This document shows, in pieces, positions 11,867 through 23,698 of a stretch of DNA of 64,000 bases (position 1 is the stretch's first letter; each line of letters starts with the position of its first letter). The notes under the pieces were generated by a model, which did not search any database, was not told where the DNA came from, and worked only from the letters and a program-made list of their open reading frames with translations. Location: assembly GCA_035048495.1 (NCBI GenBank), contig CM068540.1, positions 10,958,829 to 11,022,828 on the forward strand, read 5' to 3'. Position numbers and translations under genes: made by a program. This DNA is from Euptelea pleiosperma (lineage: Eukaryota; Streptophyta; Magnoliopsida; Ranunculales; Eupteleaceae).

Positions 11867-13257
11867 CATCTCCTACGGCGAGAAGCTCGCCGGAAACCTG
11901 CACAGCAACCTGCTGCCTCCTTAGTGCACCAAGCAGCACTTCCATCTTCTGCTGCACCGTCAGCATTAGCTCCGCCCCTGCTCCTCATCTTCCACCAACA
12001 AAAAAAAAAAACCGTTCCTCAAGCTGCTGCAACTCCAGCCAGCTTGCACCGCCTGCTCCCACTTCTTCCTCACCTGCAATGAGCATCGGCAACCACCACC
12101 GTCACCACTGCTCCTTCCTCTCGCCTGCATGCACACCACACCGCCAATACCACCGTGGAAGTTCGGGGTCCAAAACCTGCAACTCGAGTTGCTAGGTCCT
12201 TCCTCCAGTCAACTTCAGTAGCACCTTACAGTACTAGTCCGCCCTCATCTCGTCCTTACGGTGGTCTGTGGTGCGACACCTCCTCTTTCAAGCGCTCCAC
12301 CACGTGGCTGATACCACGATCCACCTGTTGCACAGGCAACATCCTTGCTGCCCGTCTCAGCCTACAACATCTCAATCCACCACCAACGTGCAGCAAGCCT
12401 TCCCCACCTTCCAACCACGCCTTCATCATTTGTACCATCCTCCAAGGCACCGGGCAGCATATGATTTGCTTACGGTTAGTCTTCTTCTTGCTGGCCAATC
12501 CTCATCCTCGCAGGTAAGATGTCCGAAGGTATTTCCTCTCTCTCTCTTTTCACTATTCCTTTTTCTCTCTCTAGTTAATCTCTCTAGATCCTAATCTCTT
12601 TTTCTTTCTTACGATCTTTTTCTCTCTCTAAGTCTAGTTCATTTCTCTCTCTACAACCTATCTTTCTCTCTCTAGATTAAATTTGTTTATAGCTTTCTAG
12701 ATTATTTTTGAATTTAATTTGATTTGTAAGAACTCATTGAGGATGAATAAAATTGTTATTTTTACATTTGTTAGTTTACTTTTGTGTTTTTGGTTGTTTG
12801 TGGCAATTTCTCTCTCTAAAAATCACTAAGCATGTTTTAAATCGCTTCACCATTCTCACCCCATCACAATTTCTGAGATAAATCCGTCATTTCATGTTCA
12901 TGAATTGCACGACTTAACCCCCGAGTGCGGATCGACATCCGACACGAATCCCTATACAAAAGTTTATATTTTGCAGGATTAAAATGCAGATCAAATTACA
13001 AATGTGTTGATTCTAGGGTTTCCGTAACCAACGACGCGGAAAAACCCTACTTTCACTTTTCCTCAATTCTTCTCCTTTCACTCTTAACTATATCTGTGTT
13101 GTCTTTGTTTGTCTAACAACTTTTTTGTTTCTCAGTCTCACATGAATAAAGATCATTCGGAGGATACAAAGGGAATTGTGCAGCACTCCAAGAAAGTTCA
13201 GGTAATCTAGAATGTTTCTTTGTACATTTACATTTGAACTAGGATGGATGGATTTTA

Positions 13258-13330
13258 GGGTGATTTTGGGATGATGAAGATGATTGTGATGATGATGATG
13301 ATGATTGTGATGATTGTGATGATGAGCATT
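13258..13330. repeat. GAT/GTGAT microsatellite
   Basis: Repeated GATGATGATGATTGTGAT units. The His-rich frame on the opposite strand is an artefact of this tract. Confidence 0.8.
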
Positions 13331-15065
13331 TGATGGATGTTCCAACATGCTTTAAGTGATCTTTGTATATGATTGCTTTGATTGAGTTGTGGTTTTTGGA
13401 TCCTTGCCATGAATATAACCATATAAAATTTATATGAAAGGGTTACAATAATTCCACTATGATTATGATATCGTTATGAATATACCCATATACAATAATT
13501 CCTTTGCAGCTCTATTGATTATAATTTATGGGAGTGACGTTGGCATGAGTACCCTTACCCAAGTGAGATGGATGGAAAAAAGAGATGATAGATGATTTTT
13601 TGATTCGTATGAATACCTCTTACACTTGCCATTTTTTAAAACAATAGTCTTGCTGCATCCTTGGGTGTTTCCCAATTGATCAAAAATTTGGCCAGCACAA
13701 TTCATTTCTGTAGTACCCTGAAACCTCAATCGGGGGTAAATTCAGAAATTTTGTGAAGTTTGAAATTTGTGCATTTTTCAAAATTTTGATCATGATTATT
13801 ATATTATGAACTTATGTTATTGTTTTGGTTAAACTTAGAAGCCTGAATCAAAAACCTTATGTCATGCAAAACCCCACACCACCCGGCACTTAAGACAACT
13901 CAACATTTCATTCAAATTACTCGATCGAACATAATCACTGTCACCTCTCTGCTAACGAACTTAACTGAATAAGATCATAATTAAAGAACGTAGATATATC
14001 GAGACCATTGAAAACCCCAACAATACTGATCACTAGGAGAGACCAACAAGAATAAGGTTAATTATGTTACTCTAATGCCAGTACAACCCAGGACACCCCG
14101 TTTGAGTTACTTAACTGGGAGACACTTTGCGACACGCCTAAGAAATCGTAGGATTTGAAGCGCACCCTTTGTCATACACTAATACATTGTACAACATTTT
14201 ATGCACCAAAATATTTTGGTAGGATAATGTAAATATTTTGGTAGGATAATATGTGGACCCCACTGACCTAAACGGTCTACTTCTCTCACCAAGAGTAGGA
14301 CCCACAAAGAAAGGAAATTATATAAAAATAACAAGATGTCTTGGACGACCCATACTTAACAAATAAGAGAAGTGAGGAAATTAGAAACCAACCTAAAGAT
14401 TGAAAGATAGAATTTCAACTTACTTAGTACAACTTACTAATGGAGACCACTTTAATATAACACCATAAATGATTAAATGAAGTAGGTAACCCTCATGGAG
14501 AGGTTAACGAAGATATGTTGTTGACCACTTTCTAACACTCCACAACGTTTCCTTCCTTAGCCTAGAACCTAGAACCTTTGACCTTATGACACCTAAGACC
14601 TCCCCCACAAATTAAGTAGCTACTACTATTAGACCACTAAATTTAGAAATACACGCATGCTAACCACACTACTATATTATTTCATTCCAAATCGGAATAG
14701 AAAATGGAAGAGGAGAGGAAATCGTGTGGACGGACCTATAAGAAAGAGAAGGAGCAGAAAATTAAGAAATTCACATGGAGACGTCGAAACAAGGAGCGAG
14801 AGGGGGAAGATGGCCAGCAAGATCAAGCCTAAATCAAGCCCCAGGGACTCTATATCCACAATAGGTAAGTGATCCTAATTATAATCGTAGCGTAAATCCT
14901 TCTTGCTGCTAAATATGTGTATGAATGCATGATTTATTTGTATCATTGTATGCGTGTAAGGATAATTATACTTCATGTGATATAGAAGCATTGTTTTGCT
15001 ATGCCATGGGTTCTTATGAGTATGAGATTACGGTTGGTCCGATATTAAGATACCATGCACGGATA

Positions 15066-15137
15066 CCCTTGGTGGGATTGCTACTCTTGGTGGGATTGTT
15101 GCTACCCTTGGTGGGATTGTTGCTACCCTTGGTGGGA
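15066..15137 (+). repeat. Minisatellite, about 24-bp unit, three copies
   Basis: CCCTTGGTGGGATTG(TT)GCTA is repeated in tandem; the first copy is slightly shorter. In one frame it encodes a GLLL(L/P)LV repeat, probably by chance. Confidence 0.8.
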
Positions 15138-16847
15138 ACGAGAAAGAAAAATCGTTATTTTATGTACTCGTCAATTGATTGCCTTGTTGAATGATGTTGC
15201 TGGAGAATATTTATGTTTTCAAACCACATGACATGGAAGGTGTGGATGTGGTTACCCTACTATTATCTTTGGGAATCCACTTGCTACTGGGCCTCTGCTC
15301 ACGGTTTCATACCGACTCCTATTTTCAGATTTTGCTGAACAATCGAGAGGAATCGAGATGGTTGTGGATGGAGACGGCGAATATAATGAGTTCGTGGAGG
15401 ACGCATGAATGTTACTATGATTTTATGCGAAGTGATAGATTAGTTTCATTGAATTTATTATATGGATCATTGTTGGATAAATTTCAGAAATGTTGATGAA
15501 CCATTGATTTGCTTATGTTATTGAAGTTGGGAACCATTATGGGTAACTTGAAATAAGTTCCATTCTTTGTTTTGAGTGGGTATATATACATATGTTCATT
15601 GTTGAACACTCTAAGTTCATGTGTTAGATTAGTAATTTCTATCAGGACTCAATGAGTAGATGTGTGTGATCGTCCAGGCCATGGACCCTGGATCCAAATG
15701 TGGAGTATGGACCTAAGGTCTGGATGACGGGCACATAACGTTTGGATCGATGCTGATCTTGTCGTCATTAGCCGTTACTTTTGGGAATACAAATAAATCG
15801 ATCCCGAGTGGACCCGTGTATAAGATGTGATATGGAAATATTCTTCCCGGGCGTATGCATATACTACTATGCATGATTGCCGTCGAATTTGATAACATTA
15901 TGTGCTGGATAGACCACACTACTTGGCTGGTAGGACTGAGTTAACGTTAAACTCTGGGACTTGAACTTTTCATAACCGGTGGTCAGGGTATGATGGACTG
16001 ATTGGTGACTGACGCCTCTTTCCTAATTACCTCAGAATTAGTGGATTAAGACACCTTGTTACACATGGTAATTAGTAATTTTGTATGTCGGGATTTTTGA
16101 GATGAAACATTCCCACGTTAGACCATGTAAGTTGCTGGCCAGATTATTAATTAACGCCCACCAGCAGTCACTTTGATGGACTGAAAAATCAGCATTCCCT
16201 ATTTCACTAAGAGGAATTATAAGATTTTAAGGGATGGGACCCAATGGGAATTGCGACATACAGCCCTTAAGTTGTTACTGTCTATTGACATTAATAAGTG
16301 AATTCTTGAGCACTTTAGTTATGGCCAGATTCATATTGTGGTAAGTGTGGGCCGTCCCCATGATAGAGGTCATCATACTCCATCTTGGATGATCATGTAG
16401 TGGTCTATATTGAACTGGAAATATGGATTGATTGGGGAGGAATTATTGTGCATACAAACCTATGAACCTTATGTTAATAATACAAATTTTCATGTTCACC
16501 TCATAGAAGTTGCTATTGTTTTGTACTTGCAATGTGTGTAGTAGACCCTATTACAACTGGCTAATTCGATTAAGTTTGGAGTGACTTCGTGTAGACATAG
16601 AAGTTGGACACCGAATCCTCCGTTAAGCTGTACGACTTCCGTTTGGTACCACGCATGGGCATACGCCAAAGATTGGAATATGTGACAGAACTCAACTTCC
16701 TAGAAGATCCTTATCTAGGTTAGATCAGATGGTACTTAGTGGAGGAAAACTGATCACCTCAATCCGCTCGTTCTCGGATTAGTGGTCTGCTGCATTACAT
16801 AAGTCTTGCCGGTATTACTGACGTAGTAGTTTCTATAATGATATTAC

Positions 16848-17245
16848 TCTTGAGATGGATAAAAGAATAACTGATATGGGTGTACCGTGAAAAAAAAAGT
16901 AAAGTAGAAAAATCAAAAGAAAAAGAAAGTGATTCAAGCTGAAAAGAAATATGGAAAGAAGGTTTGAAAAAGATCTGAAAAGAAATTGAGCAGTTTCAAA
17001 AACATCGAGAAAAAGAAAAATACGAAAGAAGGAAAATGAAAAGAAATGGTGTTACACTCGCAGGAAAAAAATACAAGAAAATAGAGATGTCCTCTCAAGA
17101 TCTTTGAAATCATGTATCCCTTTATTTTTCTACACTGGACCTAAGCCTCATTACAACCCAGGAAATTCCTACTTGATTCTAGGATAGCACGATCATAAAA
17201 TGTGGAGATTGGAGAATGAGAAGTTATAGAGTTCGATCTGACGTT
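16848..17245 (+). mobile_element. Left-truncated internal region of the large-LTR family, part 1
   Basis: From TACTCTTGAGATGG onward this matches the internal region at 26867-27262, including the GATATGGGTGTACC phrase, the A/G-rich tract (16880-17060) and ACATTCGC-like downstream words. To the left the sequence is unrelated, so the internal region is truncated at about 16848. It is interrupted at 17246 by solo LTR B and resumes at 19766. Confidence 0.85.
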
Positions 17246-19765
17246 TGATATTCTCTCAAAAGTGCTTATTTTAAGCAATTATCCTTTTAGCGTTATTGCA
17301 TTCTCCTACGTTAAAATGCTCTATTTATCTACTTTTCTACGTAAGAGTCTCTTTTGTTGCGTAGAACACACTTTTCTGGATGAAATGGTATATTTGCATG
17401 CATTAAACACATTTTCGGAAGTCTAGATATGTAGTCATTCTGATAGAGTCTCATTACGCGCTTCTTCTATCGCAGGAAACCCCGATGGGAAAATTCTCGA
17501 GACTTGCGAGCCCACATCGATCAGGAAAGCCCATTATCAAAGTTTAAAGAGCCCACATGCTATGACGAGAAGATATGGGCCAAATATGGGCTGAATAAGA
17601 GGACCAAAAAGCCAGCCCAAAGAACAAAGAGAGCAGGAGAGCCAATGACCAAGAGACGGACCAAAGCGTTTAAAGCCACATGAGTCAGCAAGGAATGATA
17701 GTCTACTCTACTGGAGAAGCGTGAGGATGGTCACAGTGAAGACCAGGGTTCCAGACCCTCTGCCAATACTTTTCTCCATTTTTTTGATACTTTCTCTCTC
17801 ATCTCTTCTTATTCTCTCTCTTTCTTCATCTCTCGATCCTCGAATCTACTGACCTAACCCCAGAACTCCTACCCTTCGGCTCTATCTCATCTCCCTTAGC
17901 TTTCTGACCGTTGGATCTTCCATCGGACCATTGGATCTTCAATCGGACCGTTGGATCTCTCTAGATCTGTCGATCTACCAATCTGGGTCCCAATCAAGTC
18001 ACCATCCATCCGATCGCCATCAGACCATCTGTCACATCATCTTGTGAGACAATGGACATCATAAATCCATGTGGGCCAGTAGCCGGGCCCATCATCATCG
18101 ACCCGCTGTCCGACCAGTTAGTGGACCCCGTGAATTTCCAAAGAATTTTAATTAAATTTCAAAAAAACGGGGAGTCCACTAATTGGGGAGATTCCCCATA
18201 GAAAAGTAGATTTTTACTTAAAAAAAAATATATATATTTTTTTATTTTCAAAAATACCCTATTTCCATTAAAGGAAATAGGGAGCTTTATAAGAGGAGGG
18301 AGAAGGGTTCGTTCGAACCCTAATCCCCCTCCAATCTCTTCCTCTCTTTCCCAAACAATTTCGCCCACGTTTTCCCCTTCGTCTTCCTCCCTTTTTCCTT
18401 CTTTTCTTCTTCTTCTTCTTCTTCCTCCATCTTCGCCGGAGTTGCAGGCCTGCAACTCCGGCCGTCCTTCCTTCTTCTTCTTCTTCTTCTCCTTGCAGGT
18501 GCATCGATAGTGGAACCAGCACACCACCAACCCGCCAACTTCGCCGCCTGCGTGTTCGCCGGACTGGTTCACCCCTTCCGGCCACCTCCCATCTTCATCG
18601 CCCCCTTGCAGCACCGTCTCTACTCCTAACGAAGCAGACCTGGTTCGTGGTCTTCAACCAGTTGCTGCTCATTCCCTCCTCCATTAACGGCGCCACATCG
18701 TCTTCATCAAGGGGCAGCAACGCCTCCACCATTGCTGCTGGTCCGTGCTTCTCACGGACCTGCGTGACTCACCATTGCTGGCCGGACTGTCCTCTACCGC
18801 TCCATCCTTCAACATCAACACCATCTCCTCCATCTCCTCAATGCACGTCGCCAGCCAGCCTTCACGCAGATTCATCACGGCTTGCACATCCTTGCTGGTT
18901 CACCTGCCACTCAACCAAATCACCATCGCCCCCTCCACTTGCAGGTTTGATCCACCATCTTCACCACTCAACCAAACCATCCTCTTTCCCGGACTGAACC
19001 TGAAACTCTTGTTGGGTTAGAGGCATAAGGAATGCCCTGCAACTTACCGTTAGACCCTCTCTAACACCATCCATGAGCACCGCCACCATCTCTCCTTAGG
19101 CCGTGAGCTCCTCTCCAAGCTACCTAAAACGGACCCTCTTAGTTCCCTCCTCATGGTGTATCCACGTATGCACACACTTTCTCTTCGGCCGAATCTCCAT
19201 TGCCAAACTCGATCTCTCCGGGTAAGTTCAAGGTGAACCATTCACTCCCTCTCTAGCTCTCTCTCTCTAGGTTTAGGTTTCTCCCTCTAAAATCTCTAAT
19301 TTTCCCTTTCTTTCTCCACTTTCTCTCTCTAGCATCATCATGTTTTTTAGGTTAGTTTTTATGGCTTTCTAAATTATTTTTTTTTATTATTTAGTTTGAT
19401 TTTGTATGAACTCATTGATGATGACTAAGATTGTTATTTTAGCATTTGTGAGTTTGCTTTTGTGTTTTGTTTTTGGTTGATTGTGGCACTTTCTCTCTCT
19501 AAAATCTTCAAAATTTTGCTTTAAAAATCATTTCACCATTCTCATCTCTCCCTTCACTTTTAGCACTTTTTATTCCATAATTCTGGTGAAAATCCGTCAT
19601 TTCATGTTCTTTGCTTGCACAAACTAACCCCGAGTGCGGATCGACATCCGACATGAATCCCTATACAAAAGTCACATTTTTGCAGGATTAAAATACGGAT
19701 CAAATTACAAATCTTGTTGATTCTAGGGTTTCCGTAACCAACGACGCGGAAAAACCCTACTTTCA
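17246..19765 (+). mobile_element. Solo LTR B of the large-LTR family, TSD ACGTT
   Basis: This 2520-bp block starts TGATATTCTCTC and ends CCCTACTTTCA. ACGTT at 17241-17245 and 19766-19770 is the target duplication, and removing the LTR and one ACGTT rejoins the internal sequence as seen uninterrupted near 27255-27290. It contains the tRNA-like B box (17747-17757), short TTC tracts (18403-18425 and 18476-18492), a perfect 28-bp palindrome (18435-18462), CT-rich tracts (19240-19500) and the conserved U5 hairpin (about 19634-19654). Confidence 0.93.
18435..18462. repeat. Perfect 28-bp palindrome, no loop
   Basis: GCCGGAGTTGCAGG followed directly by CCTGCAACTCCGGC. It is the longest perfect member of the hairpin family. 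Confidence 0.95.
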
Positions 19766-20251
19766 ACGTTCTTGAGTGAATTGGTATTCCAATCATGAGA
19801 TCTTCTTCTGTTAAAGATGTCCTTCCTTCAAATAATACATATGTGAGATCTTTGCTTTCATATATCAACACATCTCCTCACATATAAATTGAGAGAAAAG
19901 AAGAAAATCCTTCTTGTGTGATTCCATTCTGAATGCTAAACATGTGAGATTTGAGGTCGAGGCATAAAAACTTAGAGGTGATCTGGAAATCTATACTGTC
20001 GGATGATAAATATGTTGAGCACACACATACGCAGAGTCTGACTATTCTAGGTCATGATTATCGGTCTGTAGTCTTGCCAAACTTTTCAACTATTTGCTAA
20101 CCTGTAACTATTTTTGCATCCATTTGATGATTTGACGAACGGTGTTTTCCCTGAGCTAATATGAAAAAGTGTGCAGCATGTGCAGAGCCCTTTTCAACTC
20201 ATTTGTTTCGCACTAATTGCCAAGGATTGGCAATATGCTGGTTGGGGGTTG
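19766..20251 (+). mobile_element. Left-truncated internal region, part 2, with polypurine-like end
   Basis: Continuation of the internal region beyond solo LTR B, matching 27263-27744. It ends with the tract GGTTGGGGGTTG immediately before the LTR at 20252. That tract occupies the normal position of the polypurine tract that primes plus-strand synthesis. Confidence 0.85.
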
Positions 20252-23200
20252 TGATATTCGCCTAAAAGTGCGTATTTTCCACTATTATCTTCTAAGCCTT
20301 ATCACACTCTCCTACATAAAACTACTCTATTTATCGACTTTTCTACGTAAGAGTCTCTTCTGTTGCATAGAATATACTTTTCTGGATGAAATGGTATATT
20401 TGCATGTATTAAACACATTTATGAAAGTCTAGATATAAAGCCGTTTTGATTAAGTCTCATTACGCGCTTCTTTTGTCATAGGAAACCCGATTGGAGAATT
20501 TTAGGGATTGTGGGTCCACGACTGACTGCCAGAGCCTTTGATCACAGCATAAAGAGCCAGTGGACTTAGACAAGAAGATGTAGGCCAAAGATCGGAAGAG
20601 CCAGGGAGTCGGGAAAGCCTAGGAGAAAATTCAGAGACAAGCCTTCAAAGAAGAAACTAAGGAGATTAAAGCTTACCACTAACAAGATGAGGACTTGCTC
20701 AATTGGTAAAGCATGTAGAAGACCAAGTCAAAGACCAGGGTTCAAAACCCTCTGCTAGCATTTTCTCTTCATATTTTTATAATAATTTCTCTCTCCTCTC
20801 TCTAAACCCTCATTCTCTCTCTATTCTCAAATCTAAATCATCTGATCCCCTCTTCCTTCGCAATCACTCGATCCTATGACCTACCGTCTTATGATCCGTT
20901 CGATCATCCATTGTTCCATCCGATCATTCAGATCATTTGTTCGTCCACCATCCGATTGGCGATAGATCTCCATCATCTCCATTCAGATCGATGGGATTCT
21001 CCTAACTCTCCTATCGCCACATCATTAACCCCAATCATCGATCCTACCGGTTCAATTTGCGGCCCATGTGGAATCTACTAATGGATATCAATAGGAGGTC
21101 GTCAGTGCCTATTTCAAATACTAAAAGAAAAGATTTTTTTGAGATAAATATAAAAACACATGATTTCCAAGAATTCTTTGAAAAGGGAAGATGTTTTCAA
21201 TTAACACGTTTTTGAAATAGGGACGAGGCACAAGAGTAAGTGGGTATCATTTTAGAAAGAGGAAGATATTTTAAAATGTTTTAAAGGATTTAAAAGAAAA
21301 ATGTGTTGAGAATAGAAGTTTTTAATTGAAGGGTGAATAGGGCTGGACGTTTAACTCTTTGGAGGGCAAAAACGTCTAGCCTTGTTTAAATAAAGAGACC
21401 CACGACCCCCCTTGAAAACCCTAATGGTATATAGCCTTATTGGCTGAACTGAAAAAGGGATTTCTCCCCTCCATTCCATTCCACGTCTATCACCTCCTCC
21501 TTCCATGTTTTGGGAGAGGCCGAACCAAAACCCTTAACACTTTCCCTTCTCTCTCACCAAAATGGTCCCTCAACTTCTTCCATCTCTTCTTGAAGGTGTA
21601 GGGACCAGCTATGTCTTCACCTTGTTGCTGCAATCCCTAGATGCTGGTTTTCCTTCTTCTATAAAGCACCATCGCTGAACTGCTATGCTCATAAAAGACC
21701 ACCGCGAACTCCAGCTAGGAGCCTCTCCTAGCACGCACCAGTAAACAATTCTTACCAGTGTTGCATTGATGCAAACCAGCCAGCAACCCAAGGAAACCAA
21801 CACTTAACCTCCATCGTTGCTGCCCATTCTGGCCATCAACTCCTCCACACTTTGCTCGAAAAGATGCAGGCCGCACCACTGATCCTAGCCGGAGTTGCAA
21901 GCCACCGCTCCACTCCGGCCAAAAACCAGCTTAAACGGTGGCTACAAGCCACCGCCTCTTCAAAACTCTTCTCACATCTCTCTCTCTCGAAAAAAAAAAA
22001 AAAAAAAAAAAGAAGGAGAAGAAAGAGAAGGGAATCGGTGAGCTTCCTGGACTGGTGCACCTTGCCTCCCACTTGCAGCTCGCCGGAACTGCAACTCCGG
22101 TCACCACTCTTGCCGCCAGCCTGCAAACATGGCAGGCCGTTCACCCCTTCACCACCCCTCTACCTGCAACCACCATCATGGCCTGCAATAGAGTAGGCCG
22201 TTATCTCCACCGTCCACCAGCAAGTGCCATTCTCCCTCCTCCTTCATGGTGTAGCTTGCGGCACCCTTTCCTCCGACCATTCACTCCCTTTGCGCCGCCT
22301 ACAGGTGATAACCTGCAACAAGGAGTTACACGTTAGCAACTCAACTCATGAGCACCATCTGATCCACGGTGTTCCCCCACCCCTGCAATAGCAGTGCCTT
22401 CACGAACCAGCAAGAGCAAGTAGCATCTTCTCCAAGCTCTACAAGACACCACCGTCTCCTGCACTTTGCACCACCGTGTACCCCCCTCAACGGTGCTGCA
22501 CACCGTGACCTTCAAGCACACCAACACCATGGGTTCTTGACGGGTATGCCTTCTACTAAGCCACCCTCTGCATCAAGATCTTTTCCTATGCAGCCCAGCA
22601 ACCATCCATCTCCAAGTGCCATTATCATCTTTCGATTTGTCACATACAAGTGCACTTCACAGCAGCGCTCATGTGCTTCCATCTTGGCCGTTCAACTCAC
22701 CATACAGTGGTTGCAAGTACCTCTCCTTGCATCCCCTAACAGACTGAACATTTGCAAACACCATCCAAAATGGAGGAGTTCTCTCCCCCATCGCTATGTC
22801 TACATCCACCGGTGGACCATCACATGGTTGCATCCTTGTTTAATCGTTCAACCTGCTCCAGCCATTTTTTTGCTGCCCTCTTGTGGATCACACCACTTCC
22901 AGCCAACGGTTCAATGCCCAACACCCTCCTCTCTTTGCTGTGGCACATGCTCATGTTTGGACCCGAGCCAACCCTCAATTCGGATCGATCCTCGTGGAAA
23001 GTTCCCTCTCATTCTAACTCCCTTCTAAGTTTTCTCTATCTTCTCTACATTCTCTCACTATATCTCTCTCACATCCTCACTTTCTCTCTCTAAGTTCTCT
23101 CTAGAATCCATCACTTTCTCTCTCTTAGGCTAGTGACTTTATCTCTCTACTATGAGTTTCTCTGTCTAGATTCTCTCTCTAGAGAATCCTTAGGCTGATC

Positions 23201-23698
23201 GCCTTTTTGCACCGCCGACTCTGTTCGGTGAATGCAAAAGGGTGAGTTTTTCTCTCACCTCTACCTTGTCGGCCGGTAAACGACCGAGGTGAAAATCTCT
23301 CTCTACCTTCTTCCTCTTTCTTTAAAATCTCTTTTTACATGCTTTCTTACATGCTTTCTAGAATAGATTTACCGCTTTATTTATTTCTATCATTTATTTC
23401 ATGTAAGCAACAGTTTGATTAATGCAATTTGATTTCGATGATTTTAGTATTTTTTGGATATCACTTGGATGCGTTTTTAATCTCGACTCACCATTCTCAT
23501 CCTTCCATGTTTCTCTTGTATATTAGCCGTTATTTAATGTTCTTATTTGCTCTAATCCCTAACTTCGAGTACGGATCGACATCCGACACGAGCCACTGTA
23601 CAAATTACTCATTTTACAAGTTAAATGTTTCGGATCTTTTACAAATCTATTGAATTTAGGGTTTCCGTAACCAATAACGCGGAAAAACCCTACTTTCA
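20252..23698 (+). repeat. LTR 1 of the composite element
   Basis: This 3447-bp LTR starts TGATATTCGCCT and ends CCCTACTTTCA. It is preceded by an internal 3' end (polypurine-like tract) and followed by a primer site and a second internal region, so it serves as 3' LTR of the truncated unit on the left and 5' LTR of the unit on the right. It holds the clearest tRNA-like module (20690-20760), an A-run (21989-22011), imperfect copies of the CCGGAGTTGC motif (21889 and 22082) and CTCTCTCTAG arrays (23040-23190). A CT-rich, GC-containing leader starts near 21450. Confidence 0.88.
20690..20760 (+). other. tRNA-like module (A box and B box) in LTR 1
   Basis: TGCTCAATTGGTAAAGC (20696-20712) fits a D arm and A box, and CAGGGTTCAAAACCCTCTG (20737-20755) folds as a T arm containing a B box. 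The part between is too irregular for a good anticodon arm, so this looks tRNA-derived rather than a functional tRNA. The same module is in LTR 2 at 28183-28252. Confidence 0.6.

Larger units (their letters stand above)
10256..13055 (+). mobile_element. Solo LTR A of the large-LTR family, TSD CTTTT
   Basis: This 2800-bp block starts TGATATTCGCTC and ends ACCCTACTTTCA (TG...CA), and is bounded by the 5-bp duplication CTTTT at 10251-10255 and 13056-13060. No internal region, primer site or second LTR adjoins it, so it is a solo LTR left by LTR-LTR recombination. Inside are a conserved U3 block (10256-10500), a tRNA-like B box (10749-10759), an AT run at 11206-11225, a TTC microsatellite (about 11683-11832), a perfect palindrome at 11841-11866, and CT-rich tracts with CTCTCTCTAG motifs (12536-12680). 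Long Ser- or Leu-rich frames across it are microsatellite artefacts. Confidence 0.93.
13056..16847. other. Intergenic DNA, no gene recognised
   Basis: Nothing here resembles a known protein. TGTAGTACCCTGAAACC at about 13708 looks like the start of a gypsy-type LTR, but no matching end was found. A GAT/GTGAT microsatellite lies at about 13258-13330 and a short minisatellite at 15066-15137. Frames at 14657-14872 and 14925-15496 have no recognisable motifs. Confidence 0.4.

Noticed and set aside
11551..12195. 214-codon Ser-rich frame
   Set aside because: It is produced by the TTC microsatellite and CT-rich leader of solo LTR A; sister LTRs do not keep it.
13258..13330. CRISPR or regulatory repeat array
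   Set aside because: It is a simple GAT microsatellite in a plant genome without regular spacers.
20690..20760. Functional tRNA gene
   Set aside because: No acceptor stem or proper anticodon arm can be formed; reported only as a tRNA-like module.
22369..23028. 219-codon plus frame in LTR 1
   Set aside because: It is not maintained as one frame in LTR 2 (44900-45450), and its composition is typical of the CT-rich leader.
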